Source of the DNA: Alphaproteobacteria bacterium HGW-Alphaproteobacteria-4
GTDB lineage: Bacteria > Pseudomonadota > Alphaproteobacteria > Rhodobacterales > Rhodobacteraceae
DNA: 62,283 nucleotides
NCBI GenBank assembly: GCA_002842855.1
Contig: PHEE01000018.1
Location: 1 to 62,283 of the forward strand
Direction of reading: 5' to 3'
Both the position numbers and the translations under genes were made by a program. The notes beneath the pieces were generated by a model. It had not been told where the DNA came from and ran no database searches. It worked only from the letters and a program-made list of their open reading frames with translations. Within the stretch, counting starts at the first letter, position 1. Every line of letters begins with the position of its first letter. This document shows positions 47,637-56,552 of this stretch, one piece after another.

Positions 47637-48248
47637 TCAGAGCAGTCGGTAATCTTTGGCCCGTTGAATTGCCTCGGCAGTAGTGCGCGCCATCAACCGG
47701 TCCCGAGCAGAGGTGAGCCGTGCCTTGAGCGCGCTTTCCGAGATACCTAGTTTTGCGGCCGCAGCTGCGTGACGGTCGCCCCCCGCAATACAGTTGAGTG
47801 CCTCAATCTGGGCTCTCGTAAGCTTTTCCGGGGGTTCGGTCATGTCGTGCAACCGGTGCACGATGCCCGAAATCACCGCGATTTCCTCATCGGTGAATTC
47901 CCGATCGGCGCGGGCAAAACTGCATACCGTGCGCGACCGGATCGGGCCGCAAGCAACCGTCATCCCGTATTTCAGGCCATAGGTTGCGGCCTCTTTGAAC
48001 AATCCAAACGGGTCCATCAGCCGCTTGTCGCTCCAGCGGATGGTGCCCGTGGTCGAGAACCCCCAAGCAGTCATCGGGTCACGCAAGACGTAGCCGTTTT
48101 CAGTGTAGTGGTTAACCCAGGCCGGGTCGTAGGTCTGAAATGTCATCAGCGGCGAGGTGAACCGAATATGCAGACCAATATAGAAACCTTGGGGCGCGAG
48201 CCGTCCCAGTTTTCGGAGTTCAAGATCGATTCCAGCGTGAGTGGTCAT
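47637..48248 (-). CDS. LuxR-family quorum-sensing regulator
   Basis: The 203-aa protein has an N-terminal autoinducer-binding domain with the aromatic and acidic positions of the family (YDPAWVNHYTENGYVLRDPM). A C-terminal LuxR-type helix-turn-helix follows (LTRAQIEALNCIAGGDRHAA, LGISESALKARL). It is shorter than many LuxR proteins, mainly at the N-terminus, and its HTH departs from the consensus at several places. It is upstream of and parallel to the luxI-type gene, which is its probable ligand source. Confidence 0.9.
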   Translation of the reverse strand: MTTHAGIDLELRKLGRLAPQGFYIGLHIRFTSPLMTFQTYDPAWVNHYTENGYVLRDPMTAWGFSTTGTIRWSDKRLMDPFGLFKEAATYGLKYGMTVACGPIRSRTVCSFARADREFTDEEIAVISGIVHRLHDMTEPPEKLTRAQIEALNCIAGGDRHAAAAAKLGISESALKARLTSARDRLMARTTAEAIQRAKDYRLL

Positions 48249-48412
48249 GTCTTTTTAGACAAGTTGCCAAGATTGCCGTCAACCTTAAATTGTCTCTCCC
48301 CGCGCCGGGGTCAAGGGGTGCAAGCCCGGCATTCGCGTGTGCGGCATTTGCGGGCCGATCTGGCGCACGCAAGGGCGGCGATGTGTCGCTGCCGGGCGAT
48401 TGCCGGCAGAAT

Positions 48413-48440
48413 GCAAAACCCCGCCTCCGGGGCGGGGTTC
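48413..48440 (-). terminator. Rho-independent terminator of the ribosomal operon after rplQ
   Basis: A 9-bp stem AACCCCGCC/GGCGGGGTT (48417-48425 with 48431-48439) has a 5-base loop and is followed by TTTTGC on the minus strand. It ends the long ribosomal cluster and separates it from luxR, whose promoter must lie in 48249-48412. Confidence 0.8.
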
Positions 48441-48466
48441 TGGCGTTCTTCGCGGTGACGATCCGA

Positions 48467-48877
48467 TCAGCTGTTTTCGGCTTCAACACGCTTGATGTCG
48501 GCAGCACCTTTGGCGGCAAGGTCGCGGTCAACGAATTCGATGATCGCCATCGGCGCCATGTCGCCATAGCGGAAGCCCGCCTTCAGCACGCGCACATAGC
48601 CGCCGGCGCGGTCTTTGTAGCGGGGGCCGAGGATATCGAACAGCTTGACCAGATACTGATCCTGCTTGAGCTGCGAACCAGCCTGACGGCGGGCGTGCAG
48701 GTCGCCGCGCTTGGCCAGCGTGATCAGCTTTTCGATGATCGGGCGCAGTTCCTTGGCTTTCGGCAGGGTGGTCTTGATCTGCTCATGCTCGATCAACGAC
48801 CCCGCCATGTTGGCGAACAGCGCCTTGCGGTGTTCGTGGGTGCGGTTCAGGCGGCGATGGCCGGCTCCGTGGTTCAT
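48467..48877 (-). CDS. rplQ: 50S ribosomal protein L17
   Basis: The 136-aa protein has [18 protein letters not shown], the standard L17 opening, and a normal core ending VEAENS. It is the last gene of the alpha operon, downstream of rpoA. The 126-base gap to rpoA contains a 20-base palindrome. Confidence 0.96.
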   Translation of the reverse strand: MNHGAGHRRLNRTHEHRKALFANMAGSLIEHEQIKTTLPKAKELRPIIEKLITLAKRGDLHARRQAGSQLKQDQYLVKLFDILGPRYKDRAGGYVRVLKAGFRYGDMAPMAIIEFVDRDLAAKGAADIKRVEAENS

Positions 48878-48976
48878 TTTGGCTCTCCTAACCTAATTTG
48901 CATTGTCCGGCTGCCCTCGCATGGGCCGCTCACCTTGGGGCTTTCGCCCAGTCTTCCCCGGCATCTCCGGGCATTC

Positions 48977-48996
48977 GGGGGGCGCGCGCGCCCCCC
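48977..48996. other. 20-base perfect GC palindrome between rpoA and rplQ
   Basis: GGGGGGCGCGCGCGCCCCCC is self-complementary over 20 bases and is followed by TTTTT on the plus strand, opposite to the reading direction of the ribosomal genes. It lies 7 bases beyond the rpoA stop and may shape mRNA decay or pausing. Confidence 0.45.
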
Positions 48997-49003
48997 TTTT
49001 TGA

Positions 49004-50020
49004 TCAGAACTGGTCTTCGAATCGCTTGGCCAGATCTTCGATGTTCTCCGGCGGCCAATCTTCAACTTCCATGCCAAGGTGCAGCCCCATGCCCGACAGC
49101 ACTTCCTTGATTTCGTTCAAGGACTTGCGGCCAAAGTTCGGGGTGCGCAGCATCTCGGCTTCGGTTTTCTGGATCAGGTCGCCGATATAGACGATGTTGT
49201 CGTTCTTCAGGCAGTTGGCCGAACGGACCGACAGCTCCAGCTCGTCTACTTTCTTCAGCAAGAGCGGGTTGAATTCCAACCCGTCTTCCGCGTCCGTCTT
49301 CGAGGCCGATTCCGGCTCATCGAAGTTGACAAAGATCGAAAGCTGATCTTGCAGGATGCGCGCGGCATAGGCCACCGCATCTTCCGGGGTCAGGCTGCCG
49401 TCGGTTTCGACCTTCATCGTCAGCTTGTCGTAGTCGAGCACCTGCCCCTCGCGGGTGGGCTGCACTTCGTAGCTGACCTTCTTCACCGGCGAATAGATCG
49501 CGTCGATCGGGATCAGGCCGATGGGGGCGTCTTCGGGGCGGTTCTTGTCGGCGGCAACGTAGCCTTTGCCGGTGTTGACCGTCAGCTCAATGAAAAGATC
49601 GGCGCCGTCGTCGAGGTGGCAAATGACGTGCTCCTTGTTCAGCACCTCGATACCGCTCGATTCAGAGATGTCGCCGGCGGTGACGATGCCGGGGCCCTTG
49701 GCCGAAATCGAAAGGCGCTTGGGCCCCTCGACGTCCATCTTGATGCTGACGCCCTTGAGGTTCAGCACGATGTCGGTGACATCTTCGCGCACACCTGCCA
49801 CAGATGAGAACTCGTGCAGCACGTTGTCGATCTGGATCGAGGTGATGGCGGCACCTTGCAGCGACGACATCAGGATGCGACGCAGCGCGTTGCCGAGCGT
49901 AAGGCCAAAGCCACGCTCAAGCGGCTCGGCGACCACGGTGGCCTGCCGCGCCGGGTCGTTGCCGACCTTGACGACGAGTTGTTGCGGCTTGATCAGCTCA
50001 GCCCAATTCTTGTGGATCAT
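49004..50020 (-). CDS. rpoA: RNA polymerase alpha subunit
   Basis: The 338-aa protein starts [15 protein letters not shown] and has the N-terminal dimerisation domain ([20 protein letters not shown]) and the C-terminal DNA-binding domain ([16 protein letters not shown] and [17 protein letters not shown]). The ATG at 50020 is preceded by GGAGGCGG. The open frame does not stop upstream but continues through an 81-base leader into rpsK, which is abnormal; see the fused-frame entry. Initiation at 50020 from its own strong site is the most likely source of normal alpha. Confidence 0.95.
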   Translation of the reverse strand: MIHKNWAELIKPQQLVVKVGNDPARQATVVAEPLERGFGLTLGNALRRILMSSLQGAAITSIQIDNVLHEFSSVAGVREDVTDIVLNLKGVSIKMDVEGPKRLSISAKGPGIVTAGDISESSGIEVLNKEHVICHLDDGADLFIELTVNTGKGYVAADKNRPEDAPIGLIPIDAIYSPVKKVSYEVQPTREGQVLDYDKLTMKVETDGSLTPEDAVAYAARILQDQLSIFVNFDEPESASKTDAEDGLEFNPLLLKKVDELELSVRSANCLKNDNIVYIGDLIQKTEAEMLRTPNFGRKSLNEIKEVLSGMGLHLGMEVEDWPPENIEDLAKRFEDQF

Positions 50021-50101
50021 GCGTTCCGCCTCCATACTTGTCCCAGACCCATGTCCGTAGTCCGGGACGCCCGAGGTTAAATGCGAATGGCCCCGGCCGC
50101 G

Positions 50102-50470
50102 TGGGCGGCAACCGTTATGCGCCATCGGCGTCACGTCGCGGATCGAGGTGATGTTCAGCCCCACCGCAGCCAGCGCACGCAGCGCAGATTCGCGCCCCGA
50201 ACCGGGGCCCTGCACTTCGACCTCAAGCGTTTTCACGCCGTGTTCCTGCGCCTTGCGGCCCGCATCTTCGGCGGCCATCTGCGCAGCATAGGGGGTCGAT
50301 TTACGCGACCCCTTGAAGCCCATCGTGCCCGACGACGACCAGGCAATTGCGTTGCCCTGCACATCGGAAATCAGGATCTTGGTGTTGTTGAACGACGAGT
50401 TCACATGCGCAACGCCAGAAGCGATATTCTTGCGTTCTTTCCGCTTAACGCGGGTTTTATCACGAGCCAT
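50102..50470 (-). CDS. rpsK: 30S ribosomal protein S11, C-terminal tail and stop missing
   Basis: Residues 1-123 are a normal S11, from [19 protein letters not shown] to [12 protein letters not shown]. The expected ending PKRRRV plus stop is absent; after P123 the frame runs on as [11 protein letters not shown] through the leader into rpoA. No single-base shift restores the tail, so a short segment including the stop seems deleted. The basic tail of S11 contacts 16S rRNA, so the loss would be expected to matter. The coordinates given cover only the recognisable S11 body. Confidence 0.85.
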
Positions 50471-50485
50471 TAGCGAACCCTCCCC

Positions 50486-50854
50486 TTATTTCTTCTTGCC
50501 AGCGATCGCTTTCGCAGGGCCCTTGCGGGTGCGAGCGTTCGTGTGGGTGCGCTGGCCGCGCACGGGCAGGTTACGGCGATGGCGCAGGCCGCGATAGGAA
50601 CCAAGGTCCATCGCGCGCTTGATGTTCATCGTCACTTCGCGGCGCAGGTCGCCTTCAACGGTCAGGTTCGCGTCGATGTATTCGCGGATCGCCAGCACTT
50701 CGCTATCCGAAAGCTGGTTGACGCGACGGGCGCGGTCGATGCCCACCGAAGCGCAGATCTGTTCCGCGATGAACGGGCCAATGCCCGCGATATAGGTCAA
50801 TGCGATGGGGACGCGTTTCCCCGTCGGAATGTTGACGCCAGCAATACGTGCCAA
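50486..50854 (-). CDS. rpsM: 30S ribosomal protein S13
   Basis: The 122-aa protein reads [20 protein letters not shown] to the basic tail [12 protein letters not shown]. The codon in the start position is TTG (50854), with AAGGAAC just upstream. The open frame extends 28 codons further as non-S13 sequence, so TTG is the start that gives the family length. Start codons other than ATG are rare for ribosomal proteins. It precedes rpsK by 15 bases. Confidence 0.92.
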   Translation of the reverse strand: MARIAGVNIPTGKRVPIALTYIAGIGPFIAEQICASVGIDRARRVNQLSDSEVLAIREYIDANLTVEGDLRREVTMNIKRAMDLGSYRGLRHRRNLPVRGQRTHTNARTRKGPAKAIAGKKK

Positions 50855-51034
50855 ACGTGTGTTCCTTTTTGTTGCGGTTCCGTAGTGCCAGAACCTTTTT
50901 TCACAACCGAAAGCCCGAAAGCTCAGCCTTCGGGCCACTCACGTTCCGGAAATGCCAAACCACCGAAGCCGGAACGATTCTTCGGTGAGACGACGTGCAG
51001 TAAAAGCTATTGCGCGCGCCGTCAAGGGGTTCGC

Positions 51035-51691
51035 TCAGTCGCCCTCGCCATCGAGCACGCCCGAAATCTCGGCCGCGACGGCTTCGACCGCGCCCAGACC
51101 ATCAACGCTGAACAGATCGCCCGTTGCGTAGTAGTAGCCAATCAGCGGCGAGGTCTTTTTGTAATACTCCATCAGCCGTTGTTTCAGGCTTTCTTCGGTA
51201 TCGTCGGCGCGGCGGCGAAGGTCGGTCGCGCCGCAGACATCGCACTTGCCCGGCACGGCGGTCGGGCGGGTGACATCGTGATACACTTCGCCACAGTTGC
51301 CGCAGGTGAAGCGCCCGGTGATACGGGCTAGAAGCGCCGCGTCATCCACCCGCATCTCGATCACCGCGCTCAGCCGCTGGCCGATCCGTTCCAGCAACCG
51401 TGCCAGCGCGTCGGCCTGCGCCAGCGTGCGCGGGAACCCGTCGAAAATGAACCCGGCGCCGGCGCCGGCCGACAGCTTTTCCTCGATCAGCCCGATCACG
51501 ATTTCATCGGTGACCAGCTGACCGCGATCCATCACCTCGGCCACGCGTCGCCCCATGGCGCTGCCTGAGGCCTTGGCGTCGCGGAGCATGTCGCCGGTAG
51601 ACAGTTGCACCATGCCGCGCTGCTCGACCAGCAACCGCGCCTGCGTGCCCTTGCCCGCGCCGGGGGGGCCCAGCAGAATGATGTTTGCCAT
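51035..51691 (-). CDS. adk: Adenylate kinase
   Basis: Adk interconverts AMP, ADP and ATP. The P-loop [25 protein letters not shown] and a long LID with a four-cysteine zinc site ([10 protein letters not shown] and CDVCG) are present. The start at 51691 gives MANIILLG and 218 aa. It lies 15 bases after secY and 180 bases before rpsM. Confidence 0.96.
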   Translation of the reverse strand: MANIILLGPPGAGKGTQARLLVEQRGMVQLSTGDMLRDAKASGSAMGRRVAEVMDRGQLVTDEIVIGLIEEKLSAGAGAGFIFDGFPRTLAQADALARLLERIGQRLSAVIEMRVDDAALLARITGRFTCGNCGEVYHDVTRPTAVPGKCDVCGATDLRRRADDTEESLKQRLMEYYKKTSPLIGYYYATGDLFSVDGLGAVEAVAAEISGVLDGEGD

Positions 51692-51706
51692 ATCCGCCTT
51701 CAGCAA

Positions 51707-53068
51707 TCAGCGCCGCGACGGCGGTTTTTTCGGGCCGGTGCGCTTTTTGCCGCGCAGCTGCGATTTTTCGATCAAGCCTTCATACTGATGCGCGAGCAGG
51801 TGCGACTGCACTTGGTTAATCGTGTCCATCGTGACCGAGACGACAATCAGCAGCGAGGTGCCGCCGAAGTAGAACGGAATGCTAAGCTGCGAGCGCAGGA
51901 TTTCGGGCAGCAGGCAGACCAGCGCCAGATAGGCCGAGCCGAGCACCAGAATGCGCGCCACCACATAGTCGAGGTAGTCTTCGGTCTTCTTGCCGGGGCG
52001 AATGCCGGGCACGAAGCCGCCCTGATTCTTCAGGTTGTCGGCCACTTCATCCGATTTGAACGCCACGTTGGCGGTGTAGAAATAGGTGAAGAAAACGATC
52101 ATCGCCGTGAAGAAGAGCAGATAGAGCGGCTGCCCGGGCCCGAAATAGGCCAGAACGGTTGACATGATCGGCCCGGTCTGCGCGCCCGAAAAGGTCGAGA
52201 TCGTGGTGGGCAGCAGCAAGAGCGAACTGGCGAAAATCGCCGGAATCACACCCGCCGGGTTGACCTTGATCGGCAGGTGCGACGAACCGCCGTCATAGAC
52301 CTTCATGCCGACCTGACGGCGGGGATACTGGATATGGATCTTGCGCAGAGCCCGTTCCATGAACACCACGAAACCGATCACCACGACCACCATGACCATC
52401 ACGCCCAGAATGACCGGGGTGGAAACGGCGCCCGAACGGCCCTGGCTGAAGAACTGCGCCAGCGCGGCCGGAATTTCGGCGACGATGCCGACGAAAATAA
52501 TGAGCGATATGCCGTTGCCGATGCCGCGCGCGGTGATCTGCTCGCCCAGCCACATCAGGAACATCGTGCCCCCGACAAGCGTGATGACCACCGAGAGCTT
52601 GAAGAACAGCCCCGGATCGTGTGCAAGGCTGCCCGCCTCAAGGCTGACCGCCAGGCCCCAGGCCTGAAACAACGCCAGCAGAACGGTGCCGTAGCGGGTG
52701 TATTGGTTGATTTTCTTGCGGCCCGCCTCGCCCTCTTTCTTCAGCGATTCAAGCGCAGGCACCATCGAAGTCAGTAGCTGCACGATGATCGAGGCCGAAA
52801 TATAGGGCATGATCCCAAGCGCGAAGATACCCATCCGGCCCAGCGCGCCGCCAGTAAACATCGAAAGGATCCCGCCGATGCCCGACGCCGCCTGCTCCAT
52901 GAACTGGCGCAGCGCAACGGCATCGATCCCCGGAACCGGGATGTAGGTGCCCAGTCGGTATACCATCAGCAGCCCGAGGGCGAAGAAGATGCGTTGGCGA
53001 AGCTCGGTCGCCTTGCCCAAGGCGCCCCAGCTAAGGTTCGCCGCCATTTGCTCTGCAGCAGATGCCAT
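51707..53068 (-). CDS. secY: Protein translocase subunit SecY
   Basis: The 453-aa channel protein has ten membrane helices, with YIPVPGID, the plug region, FALGIMPYISASIIVQLL and the cytoplasmic loop VKVNPAGVIPAIFASSLL type sequence. Length is normal. It lies 101 bases after rplO in the spc order. Confidence 0.96.
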   Translation of the reverse strand: MASAAEQMAANLSWGALGKATELRQRIFFALGLLMVYRLGTYIPVPGIDAVALRQFMEQAASGIGGILSMFTGGALGRMGIFALGIMPYISASIIVQLLTSMVPALESLKKEGEAGRKKINQYTRYGTVLLALFQAWGLAVSLEAGSLAHDPGLFFKLSVVITLVGGTMFLMWLGEQITARGIGNGISLIIFVGIVAEIPAALAQFFSQGRSGAVSTPVILGVMVMVVVVIGFVVFMERALRKIHIQYPRRQVGMKVYDGGSSHLPIKVNPAGVIPAIFASSLLLLPTTISTFSGAQTGPIMSTVLAYFGPGQPLYLLFFTAMIVFFTYFYTANVAFKSDEVADNLKNQGGFVPGIRPGKKTEDYLDYVVARILVLGSAYLALVCLLPEILRSQLSIPFYFGGTSLLIVVSVTMDTINQVQSHLLAHQYEGLIEKSQLRGKKRTGPKKPPSRR

Positions 53069-53169
53069 GCCCGGTCTCTTTCATGAAAGCGCCGCCGAAC
53101 CGTTCCCCGGTTGGCGGCGCCTGGAAAACTGGATGCTATGTAGGCGCCACGAGCGGCACCTACAACCGC

Positions 53170-53646
53170 TTATTCAGTCGCCGCCGCAACCGCCGCAACC
53201 TTGAGCGTGCCGCCAGCCTTGCTGACAGCCTCAATGGCCGCAGCCGAGGCGCCCGCGACATTGAGCGTGACCGCCGAGGTAATCTCGCCCTTGGCCAGCA
53301 CGCGCACGCCATCAAGCACGCGGCGCACGAGGCCCGAGGCCACCAGCACGTCGCCGGTGATTTCGGTCTTGGCGTCAAGCTTGCCCGCGTCGATGAACTT
53401 CTGGATCAGGCCCAGGTTCACAACTGCGTAATGCTTCTGGTTCGGCTTGTTGAAGCCGCGTTTCGGCAGGCGCCGATAAAGCGGCATCTGGCCGCCTTCG
53501 TAGCCGCCAATGGCAACGCCCGAACGCGATTTCTGGCCCTTGATACCACGGCCAGCAGTCTTGCCCTTGCCCGAACCCGGGCCGCGCGCCACGCGCTTCT
53601 GCTTCTTGGCGGCGCCAGCATTGTCGGAAAGTTCATGCAGTTTCAT
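53170..53646 (-). CDS. rplO: 50S ribosomal protein L15
   Basis: The 158-aa protein starts [19 protein letters not shown], then [12 protein letters not shown] and the conserved C-terminal domain. The ATG at 53646 is preceded by GGAGATGCGAC. Upstream, where rpmD would normally lie, there is instead a non-coding 204 bases with a terminator, a small ORF and a marC-type gene. L15 therefore probably needs its own promoter in 53647-53795. Confidence 0.96.
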   Translation of the reverse strand: MKLHELSDNAGAAKKQKRVARGPGSGKGKTAGRGIKGQKSRSGVAIGGYEGGQMPLYRRLPKRGFNKPNQKHYAVVNLGLIQKFIDAGKLDAKTEITGDVLVASGLVRRVLDGVRVLAKGEITSAVTLNVAGASAAAIEAVSKAGGTLKVAAVAAATE

Positions 53647-53793
53647 GTCGCATCTCCTGTGCCGGAATACCCATACCTGCGACGGATGCGGGCAACACGG
53701 CGTTTCTTGTTGAGTCTCGCAGCCCCCGGTCTCGGGCCACCGGGGGCGTATAGACGTAGCCCCGGCCCGATGCAAGCGTGGCGAGCACCCCGA

Positions 53794-53825
53794 ACGAAAC
53801 CGCCCCGGCCTTGTGACCGGGGCGG
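53794..53825 (-). terminator. Terminator downstream of the inserted small ORF
   Basis: A 9-bp stem CCGCCCCGG/CCGGGGCGG (53800-53808 with 53817-53825) closes an 8-base loop and is followed on the minus strand by TTTCGTT. It lies between the 49-codon ORF and rplO, so it isolates the insert from the downstream ribosomal genes. Confidence 0.7.
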
Positions 53826-53850
53826 CATGTGATTTCCTTGCAGGGGGGAC

Positions 53851-54000
53851 TCAGTGCCCTTTTCTACGCTCTTCGCGCAGATAGTCGGCCCAGTAGGGGG
53901 CGGGGTCTGCGGCAAAGAACCTCCTGACCGCATCGCCGACACTTCGGATTGCGTGGGCTATTTCTTGCAGCAGGCCGGTTTCGCTTTGGACGGCGGGCAT
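53851..54000 (-). CDS. Hypothetical 49-aa protein
   Basis: The ORF MPAVQSETGLLQEIAHAIRS is followed by a charged, aromatic C-terminal part (RRFFAADPAPYWADYLREE). The ATG at 54000 has CGGAGA 5 to 6 bases upstream, and a terminator lies just after its stop, so it looks like a real transcription unit. No membrane segment or known motif is visible; the middle could form an amphipathic helix. I do not recognise it. It is part of the insert between rpmD and rplO. Confidence 0.5.
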   Translation of the reverse strand: MPAVQSETGLLQEIAHAIRSVGDAVRRFFAADPAPYWADYLREERRKGH

Positions 54001-54119
54001 CTTGGTCTCCGAGCGTTCATATTTCGTTGCTGGAGAAATAGCCCTGCTGCACCGCAGCAACCAGAGCAGATCCGGTAGCCCCGCCTTGCGCGGAACGCAT
54101 GCCGTGAGGCGGCGCTAGC

Positions 54120-54767
54120 CTAGATCCCTGCGCCCTGCAACTCGAGCACGCCGAGCGCCTCAAAGCCTGACATCACCGAATCGACCGCAACCGTCGCGAG
54201 GATAATTCCCATGACACGGCTGACGATATTGGCGCCGGTGTTGCCGATCAGCCGCTTGATCGGCCGCGCCAGCAGCAGGATCGCCAGCGTGGCCAGCAGG
54301 ATAAGGAACAAGAGCACCCCTGTCATGGCCTGATCCGAGAGGGTGTTGCGGTGGTTGTCGGTCAGTATGACGACTGCGAGCATCGCGCCGGGCGAGGCAA
54401 TCGACGGTATCGCCAGGGGAAAGACCGCGCCCGCCATATGGTCGCGCTCGGCCTCCTCGATTTCACGCGCAGGCTTCGCCTCGCCGAAAACCATTGTCAT
54501 CGCGAACAGAAACAGCACAACGCCCCCCGCGATCTGAAAGGATCCAAGGCGCAACCCGATACCTTCCAACAGCAACTGCCCGGCGATCAGGAAGAAGAAC
54601 AGAACCGCGCCGGCCACCAGCACCGCCCGCAGGGCAAAGCGCCAGTGCAGGTGTTCGGGCACATCCCGAGTGGCAAAAAAGAAGACCGGTAGCGTTCCTA
54701 TCGGGTCGATCACCACGAACAGGATGATGAGTTCGCGGATCACTGTCGCAAGGTCCAATGCGGGCAA
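54120..54767 (-). CDS. MarC/UPF0056-family membrane protein
   Basis: The 215-aa protein has six membrane helices with the family marks LFVVIDPIGTLPVF, FPLAIPSIASPGAMLAVVIL and ANIVSRVMGIILATVAVDSV. The family function is unknown, as the old link to multiple antibiotic resistance was not upheld. It sits between rpmD and rplO, where ribosomal operons normally have no gene, and terminator-like hairpins lie on both sides of the insert. It starts 45 bases past the hairpin that follows rpmD, so a promoter would have to fit in a very small gap or read-through from rpmD drives it. Confidence 0.88.
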   Translation of the reverse strand: MPALDLATVIRELIILFVVIDPIGTLPVFFFATRDVPEHLHWRFALRAVLVAGAVLFFFLIAGQLLLEGIGLRLGSFQIAGGVVLFLFAMTMVFGEAKPAREIEEAERDHMAGAVFPLAIPSIASPGAMLAVVILTDNHRNTLSDQAMTGVLLFLILLATLAILLLARPIKRLIGNTGANIVSRVMGIILATVAVDSVMSGFEALGVLELQGAGI

Positions 54768-54812
54768 GATCTGTCTCCGGGGGCAAGGGGCAGGATTCGG
54801 CCTGCCCAGAAT

Positions 54813-54841
54813 AACAAGAAACGCCCCGGTGAACCGGGGCG
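54813..54841 (-). terminator. Rho-independent terminator after rpmD
   Basis: An 8-bp stem CGCCCCGG/CCGGGGCG (54822-54829 with 54834-54841) closes a tetraloop and is followed by TTTCTTGTT on the minus strand. It lies 25 bases beyond the rpmD stop, so the upstream ribosomal operon ends or is attenuated here. Confidence 0.75.
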
Positions 54842-54866
54842 CTTCAAAAGTAAGGCAGCGGTTGCC

Positions 54867-55058
54867 TCAGCCGCGTTCTTCGATGATCCGCGCAAGGTGC
54901 GGGATGGAATTGACCATGCCGCGCACCGAGGGCGTATCTTCCAGCTCACGCGTGCGGCGGATCTTGTTGAGGCCGAGCCCGATCAGGGTGCGGCGCTGCA
55001 CGTCGGGGCGGCGGGACGCCGAAGCATACTGCTCCACGACGATGGTTTTCTTTGCCAT
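54867..55058 (-). CDS. rpmD: 50S ribosomal protein L30
   Basis: The 63-aa protein starts [17 protein letters not shown] and holds [20 protein letters not shown]. The ATG at 55058 has AAGGAG at good spacing; a second ATG at 55064 is too close to it. It is followed by a terminator rather than by rplO. Confidence 0.95.
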   Translation of the reverse strand: MAKKTIVVEQYASASRRPDVQRRTLIGLGLNKIRRTRELEDTPSVRGMVNSIPHLARIIEERG

Positions 55059-55070
55059 TGTCATTGCTCC

Positions 55071-55625
55071 TTATGCTTCCACGGCTTCGGTTTCCGGCTT
55101 ACGCAGGATCTCGGCCACCTTCTTGCCGCGGCGCTGCGCGATCTGGCGGGGGCTCGATTCCTTGGCAAGACCGTCCATCGTGGCGCGGATCATGTTGTAG
55201 GGGTTCGCCGAACCGATCGACTTTGCAACCACGTCTTGCACGCCGAGCATTTCAAACACCGCGCGCATCGGGCCGCCGGCGATGATGCCGGTACCAGCCA
55301 CGGCGGTGCGCATCACCACTTTACCGGCGCCATGACGGCCCTCGATATCGTGATGCAGCGTGCGCCCGTCGCGCAGCGAAATGCGCACGAGGCTGCGTTT
55401 CGCCTGTTCGGTCGCTTTGCGGATCGCCTCGGGCACTTCTTTAGCCTTGCCCTTGCCGAAGCCGACGCGACCGCGCTGATCGCCGACCACCACGAGCGCC
55501 GCAAAGCCGAAGCGCTTGCCGCCCTTCACGGTTTTCGACACCCGGTTGATTGCGACCAGACGGTCGGCAAACTCGGGGTTTTCGTCACGCGGGGCGCGGT
55601 CCCGGCGGTTTTCACGTTCTGCCAT
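55071..55625 (-). CDS. rpsE: 30S ribosomal protein S5
   Basis: The 184-aa protein has a charged N-terminus, then [20 protein letters not shown] and [19 protein letters not shown], the conserved S5 double-stranded-RNA-binding-like domain. Length is normal. Spacing to rpmD is 12 bases. Confidence 0.97.
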   Translation of the reverse strand: MAERENRRDRAPRDENPEFADRLVAINRVSKTVKGGKRFGFAALVVVGDQRGRVGFGKGKAKEVPEAIRKATEQAKRSLVRISLRDGRTLHHDIEGRHGAGKVVMRTAVAGTGIIAGGPMRAVFEMLGVQDVVAKSIGSANPYNMIRATMDGLAKESSPRQIAQRRGKKVAEILRKPETEAVEA

Positions 55626-55636
55626 ATTTCAACTCC

Positions 55637-55996
55637 TCAGAACTTCAGGCCGCCTTCACGGGCAGCATCGGCCAAAGCCTTGATCTTACCGTGAAAGAGG
55701 AAACCGCCGCGATCGAAGTAGCATACTTCGACCCCAGCCTTTTTGGCACGCTCAGCAATTGCAGCACCGATTTTCGCGGCGGCTTCGACGTTGTTCTTGC
55801 CCACCAGACCCAGGTCTTTTTCCAGGGTCGAAGCGGCAGCAAGCGTCACGCCGCGCACATCGTCGATCAGCTGCACGCTGATGTTCTTGTTCGAACGGTG
55901 CACCGAAAGGCGCGCACGCCCGTTGGCCATCGCCCGCAGTTTGTTCCGTACGCGCATGCGGCGCTTGAGGAACAGCTCTCGTTTGGTGTTCGCCAT
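55637..55996 (-). CDS. rplR: 50S ribosomal protein L18
   Basis: The 119-aa protein has the basic N-terminus and [19 protein letters not shown], the 5S rRNA-binding signature, and ends EGGLKF. Normal spc position between rplF and rpsE. Confidence 0.97.
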   Translation of the reverse strand: MANTKRELFLKRRMRVRNKLRAMANGRARLSVHRSNKNISVQLIDDVRGVTLAAASTLEKDLGLVGKNNVEAAAKIGAAIAERAKKAGVEVCYFDRGGFLFHGKIKALADAAREGGLKF

Positions 55997-56008
55997 TTCT
56001 CTCGCCCC

Positions 56009-56542
56009 TTACTTCTTCTTGCCTTCCTTGCGGAAGATGAACTCACCCTTATAGCGGATGCCCTTGCCCTTGTAGGGTTCGGGCTGGCGCCATTCGCGGA
56101 TGTTCGCAGCAACCTGACCAACGAGTTGCTGGTCGATGCCTTCCACAACGATTTCGGTTTGTTTCGGGGTCGCGACGGTCACGCCCGCCGGAACCTCGAA
56201 GTTGACTTCGTGGCTGTAACCCAGCGACAGCTTGAGCACGTTGCCCGCCATCGCGGCGCGGTAACCCACGCCCTGGATTTCCATTTCCTTCTTGAAGCCG
56301 GTGGTCACGCCGATCGTCAGGTTTTCCACCATCGACCGAACCATGCCCCACTGCTGACGCGCACGCTTTGAGGTGCCGCGCGGCTTCACGACAATCTCGT
56401 TGCCTTCCAGCGTGATCGTCACATCGTCTGTTGCGGTAAAGCTGCGGGTGCCTTTCGGCCCCTTCACTTCCACCGACTGCCCGCTCACCGTGGCGCTGAC
56501 GCCCTTGGGCAGCTCGACAGGTTTTTTCCCAATCCGAGACAT
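56009..56542 (-). CDS. rplF: 50S ribosomal protein L6
   Basis: The 177-aa protein starts [19 protein letters not shown] and ends with [19 protein letters not shown], both typical of L6. The ATG at 56542 is chosen by family alignment; the frame runs 15 codons upstream. Confidence 0.97.
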   Translation of the reverse strand: MSRIGKKPVELPKGVSATVSGQSVEVKGPKGTRSFTATDDVTITLEGNEIVVKPRGTSKRARQQWGMVRSMVENLTIGVTTGFKKEMEIQGVGYRAAMAGNVLKLSLGYSHEVNFEVPAGVTVATPKQTEIVVEGIDQQLVGQVAANIREWRQPEPYKGKGIRYKGEFIFRKEGKKK

Positions 56543-56552
56543 CTTGCCCTCC

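Larger units (their letters stand above)
49004..50470 (-). other. Continuous S11-RpoA reading frame (488 codons) without internal stop
   Basis: The S11 frame, a 27-codon linker and the RpoA frame are in phase with no stop between 50470 and 49004. The linker ([10 protein letters not shown], then SGTSMEAER) reads through what looks like an ordinary intercistronic leader that includes the rpoA ribosome-binding site. This points to a 3n-plus-stop deletion at the rpsK end rather than an evolved fusion protein. Assembly error must be excluded. Confidence 0.8.

Noticed and set aside
49004..50470. An evolved functional S11-RpoA fusion protein
   Set aside because: The linker reads through a normal-looking leader that includes the rpoA ribosome-binding site, and the essential S11 tail is lost, so a deletion or assembly error is far more likely than a selected fusion.
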